This document shows positions 8,501-17,800 of a stretch of DNA of 64,000 bases, in pieces (position 1 is the first letter of the stretch; every line of letters begins with the position of its first letter). Location of the stretch: positions 184,843 through 248,842 of the forward strand of contig NZ_JBPWOA010000023.1 in the NCBI RefSeq assembly GCF_051781005.1, read 5' to 3'. The DNA is from Anabaena sp051781005. Lineage in GTDB: Bacteria > Cyanobacteriota > Cyanobacteriia > Cyanobacteriales > Nostocaceae. The position numbers and the translations under genes are program-made. Under the pieces are notes generated by a model that saw only the letters and a list, made by a program, of their open reading frames with translations, was not told where the DNA came from and made no database searches.

Positions 8501-8981
8501 TGAGTTTTTCACTTAATTGTTGACTCAGTTTATTTAAATATGTGTCTAATTCAAAAGGGTTCATGGGTTTATCTGTTACTGTTGTTTCAAAATCTGGAGA
8601 AAACCAAAGGTCACAGGAAGCACTAATATTTTTGCGTATAGATAATATTGGGTTTCCTGTAGCATCAGAATCGAAATATTCAACAATAACCTGTAAGGTA
8701 CAGTTTACTGTTTGGTTTAAAGGTTTCTCTAACACATAAGAACATTGACCTAGTTGACATAAGTTAGAGATTTTTTGTGGTGTGGCAGAATCAAAGTGTT
8801 TGTAGGTGTTTTGGATTTCTGCTGCTAGTTCTGTGGGACTTCCTCTAACGGTACAGGTAATGCGAGAAATATGCGGAATATTGCTGTTGGTAGCGACAAT
8901 TTGAATGGCAGGTAAATCCAAATTTTGATTTTCTTTGACTCGCAGTTGAAAACGAGGTGGAAGGCTAATTTCCACAGGCAT
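5580..8981 (-). CDS. Giant Hsp70/actin-fold ATPase, SrfB-like
   Basis: Read from ATG 8981 the product is 1133 residues. The open frame extends to 9077, but its first 32 codons include translated intergenic repeat, so the later start is preferred. Residues 1-165 look beta-rich. WFALDFGTSNSTV near residue 170 is the phosphate-1 loop of the Hsp70/actin ATPase fold. VLDIGGGTTDLAL near 493 is phosphate-2, and LILSGKTCNLDLV near 737 matches the adenosine motif. The last ~330 residues look beta-rich and do not resemble the DnaK peptide-binding domain. A large Hsp70-like ATPase next to a dynamin-like GTPase recalls SrfB of the SrfABC group; function is unknown. It lies 188 bp downstream of the GTPase gene. 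Confidence 0.8.
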   Translation of the reverse strand: MPVEISLPPRFQLRVKENQNLDLPAIQIVATNSNIPHISRITCTVRGSPTELAAEIQNTYKHFDSATPQKISNLCQLGQCSYVLEKPLNQTVNCTLQVIVEYFDSDATGNPILSIRKNISASCDLWFSPDFETTVTDKPMNPFELDTYLNKLSQQLSEKLNEKSQKRFPGWFALDFGTSNSTVTLFDPIEVPIAEILPREQELRLRQRLAEWLNSPAASALPDIGASEWEKFIANISKNLEIEPEQLSEIFESDNKELFLESIRQIELCLGNSDRFRRAVSKKLYQIYHEVFRVPTLESQNLIPVILDIDRRDTEIPSEMEISQIEPLKLQMGREARDNRKKAIAQGTISSVKDIISRFHHSPKRYFGQNRTFPVILNGEEQNIQVNQLIQAAWAHLIDLTEDYRQRSKRRFSEGDLLTAVVTYPTVAPPVVRKEVKALVQELGIDDVQTAYDEAVSVAIFFLWREFGGNLNLGIESFKTRCRQDRNKWSQNVLVLDIGGGTTDLALIELTLEDKTPFFADNEDRGLGGRYYKLTPKLLGSSGHLQLGGELITLRIFRLLKVAIADFLLTAITTGDIESDKLEDLINSELNERFLEDGKFKSGSLLKCLDKENPEGDVAFKDALDTAEKVLPTRWQQAPQRLQTFYTLWDHAEAAKLKLGQKSPGDGSLLTFTLSEQQISELLAQSAVKFQIIIPDAISLTLDSQQFERTAISAIKEAIGIAKGLMESRLNAQTNQKVDWLILSGKTCNLDLVQQQIYLEFSKSPYFVWNPERITFVLEFTKLATSAGACYAEKLRRLRFDPEESKSLLRKGANQLEIDVKNLFYYLPCNFRRKTQSNELLPIFNAGQELYQLSAWESIAKVRTHWQGIQLTNIIYRQDYEDGDLRLWGSFDGKTLMEKLAMVEPEFLKKIKVQFEIDQTLQFSVLLCQGSPHYLIDVNGIDIKSAISDDSESSDLFTDGKLKWNIAIEHPYQDLNDGDIAINVLESATVDQPDAYHLVFAVDGNDSKSLQTFHYLQDGVNELGSGVISNPLPPFPQSGQHTFYIYQTDSETNSKKWIRIGSLSKPDITTDYPCQYHVTLDNQGILRMHAGEVPYWTSHNQECLQQAGCVYSAELELQPNEVDKERDPFCGIH

Positions 8982-9020
8982 AATTAATGGGTGATTGGTG
9001 ATTGATACTTCTTTTTCAGC

Positions 9021-9148
9021 AGAAGAATATGGATTAAATGAACCGCGAAGGCGCGTTCGCGCAGCGTTGCGAAGCAAAGGACGCGAAGGGAAGAGGGAAG
9101 AGGGAAGAGGGAAGAAGAAGAAGGAAGAAGGAGATAGGTGATTGATGA
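9021..9148. repeat. Dispersed repeat family B copy 1 with heptamer tract
   Basis: The sequence begins AGAAGAATATGGATTAAATG, continues with AACCGCGAAGGCGC-type repeats and ends in purine-rich GAAGAAGG DNA. Four perfect GGGAAGA heptamers run from 9088 to 9115. Sister copies begin near 14580 and 19256. This copy separates the GTPase and Hsp70-like genes and creates a false N-terminal extension of the latter. Confidence 0.7.
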
Positions 9149-9169
9149 TTAATCGGTTGTCATAAAGTT

Positions 9170-11752
9170 TTACAGATATTCATAGGCAACATTTTCATTA
9201 ATTGTGGCAATATCAGCGAGAATCTGTAACCAGGTGGGAATTGCTAACTCTGGAGGTGAGTCTCCGGCGGCTATATATCTGAGGAGTTCTTCTTTTTTAG
9301 ATAGGTTTTGTAAACTAGGAATAATTTGGTCTAAAATGCCATCTAATTCGGAATTAACTTGTTGGTTAACTTCGCTGACATACTGAACAAGATGAAGGCT
9401 GGCGCTGGCGGTGATTTCATCTCGCAGACGCAAGACAAAAAGTTGATGATTAGCAGAACGAGATGGGTTTTGGTTTTTCTCTGGAGACCAATCAAATATT
9501 TGTCCAATGTTGTGTTTTTCATCTCGTCGCGCCAAGGGAAATATATTTTCTGGAGATATGGCTTTATCTTGGTTACTGATTTCTACGATAATAGCTTCTT
9601 TCCATTGATTGGGATCACATCCTAAGAGGAGTTTATAAAATAAATCGGCTGCTTCTAATCCAAATTTTTCTTCAATTATTTGTTCCATTTCTGGGTTGAT
9701 AATTGATTGTAATTTTTCTCTTTCTAGGACTAATTGATGAGCTAGTTTATTTAACAGGTCTACCACTGCTTGACGGATTCTTTCGCGGGCAAAATTTTCT
9801 AGTTCTTTAACTGTTTTTTCAAATTCTGGATAAAAGTCATCACTCTTGGTAGGTAAGGAATTATTAACTCTATTTCCTCGGTCAAATAATTTTCCGGCTG
9901 CACCTTTAGATTCTGCTAAGGCAATTGTGCCATGATGAGCTTTATTAAATAATAAAGTCCATTGACTCCAATTCAAGATTCTAAAAGTTAGTTCGTCTTT
10001 GATCACATCACTAACAACAACTCCCCGCCGATCTTTGAGTGGTTCTTTTCCTAAATCTTTTTGAAAGCTTCTGTAGGTTTTATCTAAGCTTTCAATTCCT
10101 AAACGCAATTCAATTAAAGCGGGACTATCTGCTGTGGGGATGCCTTGTTCGTGTATTTCGGCGATGATATCTTTGAGTTGTTCTTGTTGCTGACGGACAA
10201 CATCAGCAGCCCTGCGAGTATCTTCATATAATTGCTTTAAACCATGAGTGGTTACATGATTTTGAATCAATTCTCGCAGTTTACTAATACCTCCATCTTG
10301 AGCAAAATAACTTAATTGTCTACCTAGTGAATTGCGAGGTTCTGTTGTTAATAACCGTTCGCTTAATTTACCCCATTTTTGTTGTAGTCGTTTAGAACGA
10401 TCTAAGTAGTCGGGATAATCTAAATTAGCGAGAAATTCTTCTGAACCTGCTTTAACTGTGGTTGAACGTTTTGCTAATTCAGCTAAACCTAATAGTGGTG
10501 ATAATAAAACGATGCGGTCTTTTTGGCTGGTAAAAGCATCTGCACCATCAATAATGGTTTGTAAAACTTTCAGTTTTTGGAATACTATATCTGTGTGTAA
10601 AGGTTGAGAATTGGGGTGATCTTCGATTAAAAAATCGAGTATTCTTTCGCCACCTTCACTGTCTAATGGTAATTGGTCGAAGCGGCCGACACCGACGAGA
10701 ATTAAGTCTTTTAAGTCTTGTCCTGGTCGTTGCTGCTGCATCATGGTAAAAATTTTGTTGGCGCGATCGCTTCCCGGTGATTTACCATTGAGCAATACCA
10801 GGATTGTCTGTACTTGCGCCAATTCTCGCAGAGATAAAAAGGTATCCCTAGCCCCAGAGTTGGCTGCACCCAAACCGGGAAAATCTAACAGTATAAACTC
10901 TTCAGCCCCACTGACATCCCAAATTTCCCGCGATATTTTCACTTCAATATCAACACGCCGAATTAAGGGAAAGCTATTTTGCAATAGTTGGGTTTGTAGT
11001 CTTTGGGGCGCACTGGGTAAGCGAACGTGTGCCGGCGGTATATCCTCAAATTTGAGAGTTTGGATAGCCATTGGCATTTCTGTGAGTTGTAACCCTTCAT
11101 GGGCTGTTGCTGCATCAATGTGATAATGGCTACCACACAAAGCCTCACCATAAGCTTGATAAGCCCGCAAAAATAATACTAATTCCCGCAATAGATAGCG
11201 TAATTCTAAATTATTTGAACTTTTCCAAGCTTCTTCACACCAACTAGAAATATCTTTTCCTGTCTTGATTTTAGATACTTGTAACGGTGGGAGTCCGGCT
11301 GCTGTAGCGCGTCGGTTTGCCTCACTTAACATGAAGTGTAAGCACTCATTCACTCCTTCATTAGACAAATATTCTACAGTATATTCACTAACTTGAGTTG
11401 TGTTAAAACCATCCTGAGGCTTAATATGAATAGCAGTGACGTTTCCAGTTGTCGGGTTTTCGCTGACTGGTAAAGCATCTGCATAACCGATTAAACTACC
11501 CAGCAGCAAACTTTTACCGCTACTGAATTCACCCATTACGCCGATTTTTACTGGTGAAGCGGCCAGTTCTACAGTCTTCTGTGCAGCCTCTCGCAAGCCC
11601 ATGAGACAATCATCGAGGCTAGTAGGAATCCAATCTTCTTGTTGGGAAGGGCGTTGGGGTACAGAGTCGATTTTACGGAGGATAAATTCACCGTACTCTT
11701 TAAACCTGGCCAGTTTGTCTGGTTCCATAGAGTAGTTTCTGCCTGAGTTCAT
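9170..11752 (-). CDS. Dynamin-like large GTPase, SrfC-like
   Basis: An 860-residue GTPase. GEFSSGKS at residues 74-81 is the G1 P-loop in the form used by bacterial dynamin-like proteins. PTTGNVTA near 100 is the likely G2 region, LLDFPGLG near 286 is G3, and GRFDQL near 355 occupies the G4 position. The C-terminal half is helical with long charged stretches, as in the stalk of this superfamily. There is no clear membrane span. It is the first gene of a minus-strand operon with the Hsp70-like ATPase and an unknown protein. An internal ATG at 11728 is an alternative start. Bacterial dynamins act in membrane remodelling, surveillance or phage defence; which of these applies here is not visible. 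Confidence 0.85.
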   Translation of the reverse strand: MNSGRNYSMEPDKLARFKEYGEFILRKIDSVPQRPSQQEDWIPTSLDDCLMGLREAAQKTVELAASPVKIGVMGEFSSGKSLLLGSLIGYADALPVSENPTTGNVTAIHIKPQDGFNTTQVSEYTVEYLSNEGVNECLHFMLSEANRRATAAGLPPLQVSKIKTGKDISSWCEEAWKSSNNLELRYLLRELVLFLRAYQAYGEALCGSHYHIDAATAHEGLQLTEMPMAIQTLKFEDIPPAHVRLPSAPQRLQTQLLQNSFPLIRRVDIEVKISREIWDVSGAEEFILLDFPGLGAANSGARDTFLSLRELAQVQTILVLLNGKSPGSDRANKIFTMMQQQRPGQDLKDLILVGVGRFDQLPLDSEGGERILDFLIEDHPNSQPLHTDIVFQKLKVLQTIIDGADAFTSQKDRIVLLSPLLGLAELAKRSTTVKAGSEEFLANLDYPDYLDRSKRLQQKWGKLSERLLTTEPRNSLGRQLSYFAQDGGISKLRELIQNHVTTHGLKQLYEDTRRAADVVRQQQEQLKDIIAEIHEQGIPTADSPALIELRLGIESLDKTYRSFQKDLGKEPLKDRRGVVVSDVIKDELTFRILNWSQWTLLFNKAHHGTIALAESKGAAGKLFDRGNRVNNSLPTKSDDFYPEFEKTVKELENFARERIRQAVVDLLNKLAHQLVLEREKLQSIINPEMEQIIEEKFGLEAADLFYKLLLGCDPNQWKEAIIVEISNQDKAISPENIFPLARRDEKHNIGQIFDWSPEKNQNPSRSANHQLFVLRLRDEITASASLHLVQYVSEVNQQVNSELDGILDQIIPSLQNLSKKEELLRYIAAGDSPPELAIPTWLQILADIATINENVAYEYL

Positions 11753-11866
11753 TTTCTGTGAGCGTTATAACACAAAAAATGCCAATAACTACTCTTGATG
11801 CAACAAAGGAGACTGGGGATTGAGGATTGGGGATAAATATTTTTCCCTCTGCTGTCTGGGAAATAC

Positions 11867-12565
11867 TCAATTTTTCTTCACACCGTTTAAAATTAGAGCG
11901 ATCGCACTTTCTGTATGTTCCCCTACCATCTCTGGACTGAGACGATCTATATCTGGTGTCAAATGTTTCCAGTTTTCCTGCACGGTAAAGTAGAAAATAC
12001 ACACACTAATAATGTGAGTCAATGTTAAAAATGGATCTACAGGCCGGAAACACTCTTCCTTAATTCCTCGTTCTAAAACTTGCAGCAGTGGTGCGTATAA
12101 ACTCCCAGGATTAACCTGCTTAAAATACAAACCTTGATTTTGACTCGCTTCTTGAAACCACAGCATTTGACGATGGGGATAAGCGGCTTCGTAAGAGATC
12201 GCACTGCGGATAATTTGTTCTAATGCTACTTCTGGGTGTAAATGGTCAAGGTTCATTTGACCAACCATTGATTCTAGCTCATTAATCGGACGCTGCAAAA
12301 CCGCTTTATACAAACCTTCTTTATTCTCAAAGTAATAATGAATCATCGCTGTTGTAATTTTCGCACGATTTGCGATCGCACTCAACCTCGCCCCCTTTAA
12401 CCCATCCCTAGCAAACTCCATCTCCGCTGCATCCAGAATTTGCTGCTGTGTCACCTCCGCATCACGCACCGATTTAGCACCTCCCTGATTCCTGACAAAC
12501 TTAACCACAGTATCTCTAGACAAACTTTGCTTGTTCAGTCTAACAAGAGTTGACAGCAATCTCAC
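11867..12565 (-). CDS. TetR/AcrR-family transcriptional regulator
   Basis: The DNA-binding helix-turn-helix is clear: QQILDAAEMEFARDGL, then LSAIANRAKITTAMIHYYF and NKEGLYKAVL. The rest is a helical ligand and dimerisation domain. The open frame starts with GTG at 12565; a second GTG at 12508 would place the usual ~20 residues before the helix-turn-helix and may be the real start. It is divergent from the Rieske oxygenase gene, with an AT-rich palindrome between them. TetR proteins usually repress their own gene and the divergent one until a small ligand binds, so the oxygenase substrate is a candidate effector. Confidence 0.85.
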   Translation of the reverse strand: MRLLSTLVRLNKQSLSRDTVVKFVRNQGGAKSVRDAEVTQQQILDAAEMEFARDGLKGARLSAIANRAKITTAMIHYYFENKEGLYKAVLQRPINELESMVGQMNLDHLHPEVALEQIIRSAISYEAAYPHRQMLWFQEASQNQGLYFKQVNPGSLYAPLLQVLERGIKEECFRPVDPFLTLTHIISVCIFYFTVQENWKHLTPDIDRLSPEMVGEHTESAIALILNGVKKN

Positions 12566-12576
12566 TCACTCGTTAA

Positions 12577-12594
12577 ACTAATTAAAAAATTAGT
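12577..12594. promoter_or_regulatory. Candidate TetR operator palindrome
   Basis: ACTAATT, a 4-bp A spacer, then AATTAGT is a perfect inverted repeat in the gap between the divergent TetR and Rieske genes, 22 bp before the oxygenase ATG. Size and position suit a TetR-type operator. It overlaps the region where both promoters must lie. Confidence 0.5.
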
Positions 12595-12615
12595 TAATTA
12601 AATAAGAGGCTTTTT

Positions 12616-13605
12616 ATGACCATGTTACAAGGCGCACCTTGGTTATTAGCTCATCGCTCCATGCTTAAGCCAAATCAGCCTTTTAAAGTCTCCCTTTATG
12701 GGAAAGATTACGTAATTTGGCAAGATAAAACAGGTAAATTTAGCTGTCTACCTAACGCCTGTCCCCATTTAGGTGCAATGCTTTCCGAAGGTTGGTGTGT
12801 GATAAAAGCAGATGGTAGTAGCACTTTAGTTTGTCCATTTCATGCTTTAGAATTTGATAGCCACGGTTGTACAGTTTTACCCAATAGCAATAAACAAACA
12901 AAGCCCCTACTCCAACCATTAGAGTTAATTATTCAAGGTGATTTTATTTGGACTTATGGTGGGTATGAACCAAAAATTACTATCCCCACAATTTTAAAAG
13001 ATTTTGCTGATGAATATGAATTTATCGGACATACAAAAAACTTCAGCGTCAAAACAGAACTGCTGACTATGCTATTAAATATGCATGACTATGATCACCA
13101 AAATGGTACACATCGACCATTATTTGAAATCGAAAAAGTAGAATTTAAAGAATTTCTTGACAATGGATATCACTCCCATGCTTACTTTGATTTAATCAGA
13201 AAGCAAACTAAATTTCATGATTTACTCAAAAATCCCGGACTGATAGCTATTCCTAACATAATTAATGCCCATTTAGAAAATTTCTTTCCCTGTTGTCTAG
13301 TCGTACATGGTGAAAGTCCTGTGGCTAGTGTGAAACAAATTCATTTTTTCATTCCCGAATCAGAAACACATACGCGCACTTATGTTTTAGTTTACGGTAA
13401 ATCTAAAAATCTCTTTGCCAATTTAATTAAGAAAAATTTTGTCCGTCTAGCAGAAGTAATTGTTGAGCAAGATGTTGATATTTTGGGTAAGCTATATCCT
13501 AATGTTCCTCAGCATATAAGATTAAATAACGAAGTTGGGATGGATTGGGTAAAACGGAATTTTGAAAACTTTTCTCTCGCAGAGACGCAGAGTCTCAGAG
13601 AGTAA
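12616..13605 (+). CDS. Rieske [2Fe-2S] non-heme iron oxygenase
   Basis: This 329-residue protein has an N-terminal Rieske domain with the CPH (NACPHLG) and CPFH (LVCPFHALEF) cluster ligands near residues 48 and 75. A catalytic domain contains NMHDYDHQNGTH near residue 155, whose closely spaced His and Asp residues match the mononuclear iron site of ring-hydroxylating or demethylating oxygenases. An AAGAGG ribosome-binding sequence lies 8 bp before the ATG. The substrate is not predictable. No reductase or ferredoxin gene is adjacent, so general cellular ferredoxin would have to serve. It is likely controlled by the divergent TetR gene. Confidence 0.85.
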   Translation: MTMLQGAPWLLAHRSMLKPNQPFKVSLYGKDYVIWQDKTGKFSCLPNACPHLGAMLSEGWCVIKADGSSTLVCPFHALEFDSHGCTVLPNSNKQTKPLLQPLELIIQGDFIWTYGGYEPKITIPTILKDFADEYEFIGHTKNFSVKTELLTMLLNMHDYDHQNGTHRPLFEIEKVEFKEFLDNGYHSHAYFDLIRKQTKFHDLLKNPGLIAIPNIINAHLENFFPCCLVVHGESPVASVKQIHFFIPESETHTRTYVLVYGKSKNLFANLIKKNFVRLAEVIVEQDVDILGKLYPNVPQHIRLNNEVGMDWVKRNFENFSLAETQSLRE

Positions 13606-13719
13606 GAGTTGTTGCTCAATTTGCATATATTTTACCTAATTTTAATCTTTTGTTTCTTAAAAGTTAACTTTTTGGCTGTTCACTTGTATTACAATCACTC
13701 TTTGCTGCAACATTGGAAA

Positions 13720-13760
13720 CCCCCAACTGACCTTGGATATAAAGGAATTGGGGGATTCTT
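13720..13760 (+). terminator. Hairpin after the Rieske gene
   Basis: CCCCCAA at 13720-13726 pairs with TTGGGGG at 13748-13754, with CCTT/AAGG extending the stem inside; ATTCTTTAT follows. It lies 115 bp downstream of the oxygenase stop. Confidence 0.6.
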
Positions 13761-13792
13761 TATGCTAAAATTTAGCTGCAATATATAGAGGA

Positions 13793-14517
13793 ATGCTACC
13801 ATACACCCCCAGAAGCCAAGCTGTATCTCCTATTCTCGCGTTATCCACCTGAGTCATTTGATTGACATAGGTATACCGCAATGGCCTGGTGATCCAGTTG
13901 TAAAATTTACCACTGTTGCCGAATTGCAAGATGATGGCTATTATTTGCGGCGTTTTTCTTTAGGGGAACATAGTGCTACTCATATCAATGCCCCTAGTAG
14001 TTTTCACGGTAATGGTATGGGCGTTGACGAATATTCTGCCCAGTCGTTGGTAGTACCTGCGGTGGTGATAGATATTTGTAAGCAAGCAGCGGTAAATCCT
14101 GACTATCTCCTAACTATTGCAGATATCCTGACTTGGGAAGCAGAATTTGGGACTATTGGTGCTGATAATATCGTGCTACTTTATACAGGTTGGCAAGTTA
14201 AATGGCTGGATAAGAATGCGTTTTTGAATCAAGATGCAGAAGGGAATATGCACTTTCCAGGGTTTGGAAGTGATGCAACGGAGTTTTTAATTACTGAAAG
14301 GCAAATTGCTGGAGTCGGAATTGATACACATGGTGTAGATTCGGGGCAAGATACTAATTTTACTATTAATCGTCTGGTCTTAGCAAAATCACGTATTGTT
14401 TTAGAAAATCTCACGAATTTAGATCAACTGCCACCTCAAGGGACTACTTTGATAATTGGTGTTTTAAGATTGCGGGGTGGTTCTGGTTCACCGGCTGCGG
14501 TAATGGCGTTATTTTGA
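13793..14517 (+). CDS. Cyclase-family metal-dependent hydrolase, apparent frameshift near the start
   Basis: The intact downstream frame (TTG at 13858 onward, 219 residues) shows the cyclase/kynurenine formamidase-like family: GIPQWPGDP, GEHSATHINAPSSF with the metal-binding HxxxP-like site, and GIDTHGVD near the C-terminus. The family core normally begins with a D/H-L-S-H segment; here LSHLID is encoded in this frame before TTG 13858, so that start would cut the domain. An ATG at 13793 opens 19 plausible residues (MLPYTPRSQA...) in another frame that ends with ACC TGA at 13847-13852. A one-base deletion near 13849 would explain this. The product may be non-functional or the base may be a sequencing error. 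Kynurenine formamidase activity is possible but unproven. Confidence 0.75.
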
Positions 14518-14579
14518 GTGCTGTGTGGTAGAGATGTTTACGAAAACGCCTTTACAGAGTTTTGATTACTTCCTTTCTA

Positions 14580-14692
14580 CCAGAAGAATATAGATTAAAT
14601 GAACCGCGTTCGCGAAGCGTTCCGTAAGGAAAGACGCGTTCGCGGTAGCGTTGCGAAGCAAAGAACGCGAAGAAAGAAAAAGAAGAAGATAG
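14580..14692. repeat. Dispersed repeat family B copy 2
   Basis: It shares AGAATATAGATTAAATGAAC with copies near 9021 and 19256, followed by GCGTTCGCGAAGCG-type small repeats and a purine-rich GAAGAAAG tail. An open frame at 14599-14808 is translated repeat. The rest of the 340-bp gap to 14857 holds the hairpin listed next. Confidence 0.65.
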
Positions 14693-14772
14693 GTATACTG
14701 CAAACGGTTCATAGGTTAACCAAACATGGAACCCCTCTCCAGAGACGCGTTCGCGAAGCGTCTCGAAGAGTA

Positions 14773-14796
14773 CCTCTCCCCGTAAACGAGGAGAGG
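14773..14796. terminator. Strong hairpin between convergent genes
   Basis: CCTCTCCCCG, loop TAAA, CGAGGAGAGG forms a ten-pair stem with one mismatch, between the plus-strand cyclase gene and the minus-strand nuclease gene. TTTAGTTTTTT follows after a short gap. It could instead be another repeat-family palindrome. Confidence 0.5.
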
Positions 14797-14857
14797 CTTA
14801 ATATTTAGTTTTTTCGTCAGGAAAAAGTACAGTTCCTAACTGTTTAGAGTATGTTTT

Positions 14858-17800
14858 TTAAACAGCAAAGTAGTCAGTTGATGTTAATTCTCCGGTAGGT
14901 AGAGTGCTGTTCAGCCCTGTTAATTCAATCAAGAGGTCACTTTTGGGATTGAAAGCAGCGATGTCGTTGTTAACAGCCAGGTAGGTGCGGCGAGTGAAAG
15001 TTGTAGCACCGAAGCTGAAAAATACTGCTTGATTAGCAGTTAATGGTTGCAGACCAGCAACAGTAGTATTAGCATCTTTGTAGACAGAATTTATGGCACT
15101 ATTCAAGTTAGCAGCACTGATCACACCAGCATTGAAGGTATGAGTGGGTAGATTATTAAGGATAAAGCGATCGCCCTCTTGCGGGTTAAAATCAAGAATC
15201 AGGTCGCTATTTGCCAAAAGTGAATCACTAAAAGCAGGATAGAAAAAGAAGTCTGCATCATTCCCACCAAGGAGAATATCTCCACCATTACCACCAGTTA
15301 TGCGATCGCTTCCATTGAGTCCTAAAATAATATCATTTCCATTGAGTCCTGCGATCGTATCATCATCTTTCCAACCGATGAGAATGTCAGCACGCTTAGA
15401 ACCAGTAATAGTTAAACCTGAAGGTGTTTCCTCAATATCGTTAATGGTAACAGTCAATTCCTGCTCATAACTCAAGTTACTTTGGTCAGTAGTCCGCACG
15501 CGAATGTTGTAACTAGACTGAGACTCAAAATCTGGAGAAACATTCAGCAAAAGTTGGTTGTCGCTAATCGCAAACGCACCATTATCAGCACTTCCATCTC
15601 CAGTTACCAAGCTATAAGTATGAGTATCACTCCAATTTGGATCAGTTGTACTCAAAACACCAACTAATGTACCAACAGCAACATTTTCACTAACGCTATT
15701 TTCACTTAGATTGATATTGGTTGGATTTTGAGCAGTATAGAGATTAAACCCGACAATAACCGGATCATGATCAGAGGAACGGAAAGCATCAGCATTATAT
15801 AAACTGGTTTGTTGTCCTACTGACTTAAATTCAGTGTTGTAGTCCAAAACATTTGGTTCATCAGCGTTAATATGCCATTTTTCCGCCCCTGTCACCTGTG
15901 CTGCTAAACTGCTATTAGCTAAAGCATGATCTAAAGAACCCCACTGACCATCAAAAACGTAAGAGTAAGTTGTGCTGGGAAGTAGATTATTGTATCCTGC
16001 ATTTGCCAAAGTTGTAATTGGATCTTCCTGAGCATAGGCATTGAGATCGCCTAAAATTAGGTAATCAGAGTCTAAAGTTCCTGTGGGATTTGTCGCTAAC
16101 CATGCAGCTAAATCTTCAGATGCACGAGTACGAGTACCATTGGATAAACCTTGTCCGTCTCCTGCGTCAGCATCACCTACGCCACCTGAACTCGAACCTT
16201 TAGATTTAAAATGATTGACAACTGCTGTAAATTGTTCACCAGTGGAGTTTTGAGAGAAAGTCTGCGCTAGGGGTTTGCGGTTATTATTATCAAATGCACC
16301 TTGACCGAATCCATTAGCTACTGTCACAGCTGAACCAATGGGAGTAACGCTACCAGGTTTATAAATCATTCCTACAGCAATTTCATCGGTTCCTAGTTGG
16401 GAAATTCCCGGATTAATGAAAGCATAAGTTCCCGCACCAGCAACGTCATTTAGTCCATTGATTAAATCTTGAATCGCACTATTAGTACCATAACCATCAT
16501 TTTCTATTTCCATGAGTCCGATAACATCTGTACCGGAATTAATAATGGCTTGGATAATTTTGTCTCTTTGACGTGTGAATTCTGCGGAAGTATCTGCACC
16601 CCGTGAAGTAGGGAAACCACCACCAGTACCATTCCCGTTGAAGAAGTTGAGAACGTTGAAACTAGCAACTTTGAGAGTACCACCGACATCTGGTGCCGTT
16701 TCTGGACGAGAATTAGCTGGTGTAAAGTTGACACCTGTGGAAGTTTGAATGCGATAACCTTCAAAGCGTTGATCTAAAACTCCAGTGATGCTAGATACTG
16801 TATCACCACCACGCAAGGTGTTAGTAGCACTGAGAGGATTACCACCACGACCGAATAAGATGGGATCAGGGTTTTGAGTACCGCGTCCATCATCGAGGAT
16901 AATTCGACGGTTAGCAATCTCCTCTAGATAAGCAGCATATCCACTGACACTAGGAGCATTAAATTGAGTATATTGTTCAAGTCTGCCATCAGTACCAGCT
17001 TGGTTACTAGCACCTGTTGCGGAGAGAAGAACTTGACCAAAGCGTCCTAGTTGAAAATGTTCGGTGACAGTTAAATCCCCAGTTCCAGCACTAACATTAA
17101 CTAGCATTCCTTCATAATGTTCTAAGTCTGCGACGCTGGTAACAGGTAACTGAATATTGGTAACTGTGGGTAAGTTGTCAGCACCTAAATTAACAACGTT
17201 TGTCAGACTAGAAAGTTGAGTTAAGCTGCTACTAATACCGCTGCTGGTGCTGGTGAATTCTCCTACTGTTCCAGTAATGCGGACTTTATCGCCAACGTTA
17301 CCAGAAAATAAGCCTGTTGGGTCGAAAACAAAGATAGCTTCTGAAGTTGTGGAATCGTTATCAGCATCAGCATCTTCTTCTTGAACATAAAAGCCGTTGA
17401 GTTGAGAAGCACCAAGGAAAGCACTAACAACAATACCTTCTATGGTTTGAGTTCCACTAAAAGCAGAATTGAATGTTGCACCATTACCTTGAATATCATG
17501 GATTTTGATAATGGTGGGAGGTGCAATGTCATCGTCAGTCACTGTTATATTAGCGGTGACATTGCTAAAGCCAATTGCATTTGCTGCAATTACAACGTTT
17601 TGAGAACCATCGATTAAAGCATCATCTACAGCATTTATGGCAAAGGTAGCAAATGTTTGTCCAGCTGCAATTGTAACTGTAGTAGGAACAGTTGCTTCTG
17701 TGATGTCGTTGCTAGTCAATGTGACATTTAATGCATTAGTTGTGTCACCTGTGCGAGTGACTGTAGCTGTGGCTGCATTAATACCTGCACCTTCTGAGAA

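Noticed and set aside
8137..8523. 128-codon open frame on the plus strand
   Set aside because: It is antisense to the Hsp70-like ATPase, whose ATPase motifs are on the other strand.
10762..10771. GCGATCGC octamers as special regulatory sites
   Set aside because: This is the HIP1 sequence, abundant in most cyanobacterial genomes; the copies here lie inside coding regions with no special placement.
14599..14808. Arg/Lys-rich 69-codon frame
   Set aside because: It is translated dispersed repeat and hairpin sequence, with no ribosome-binding site.
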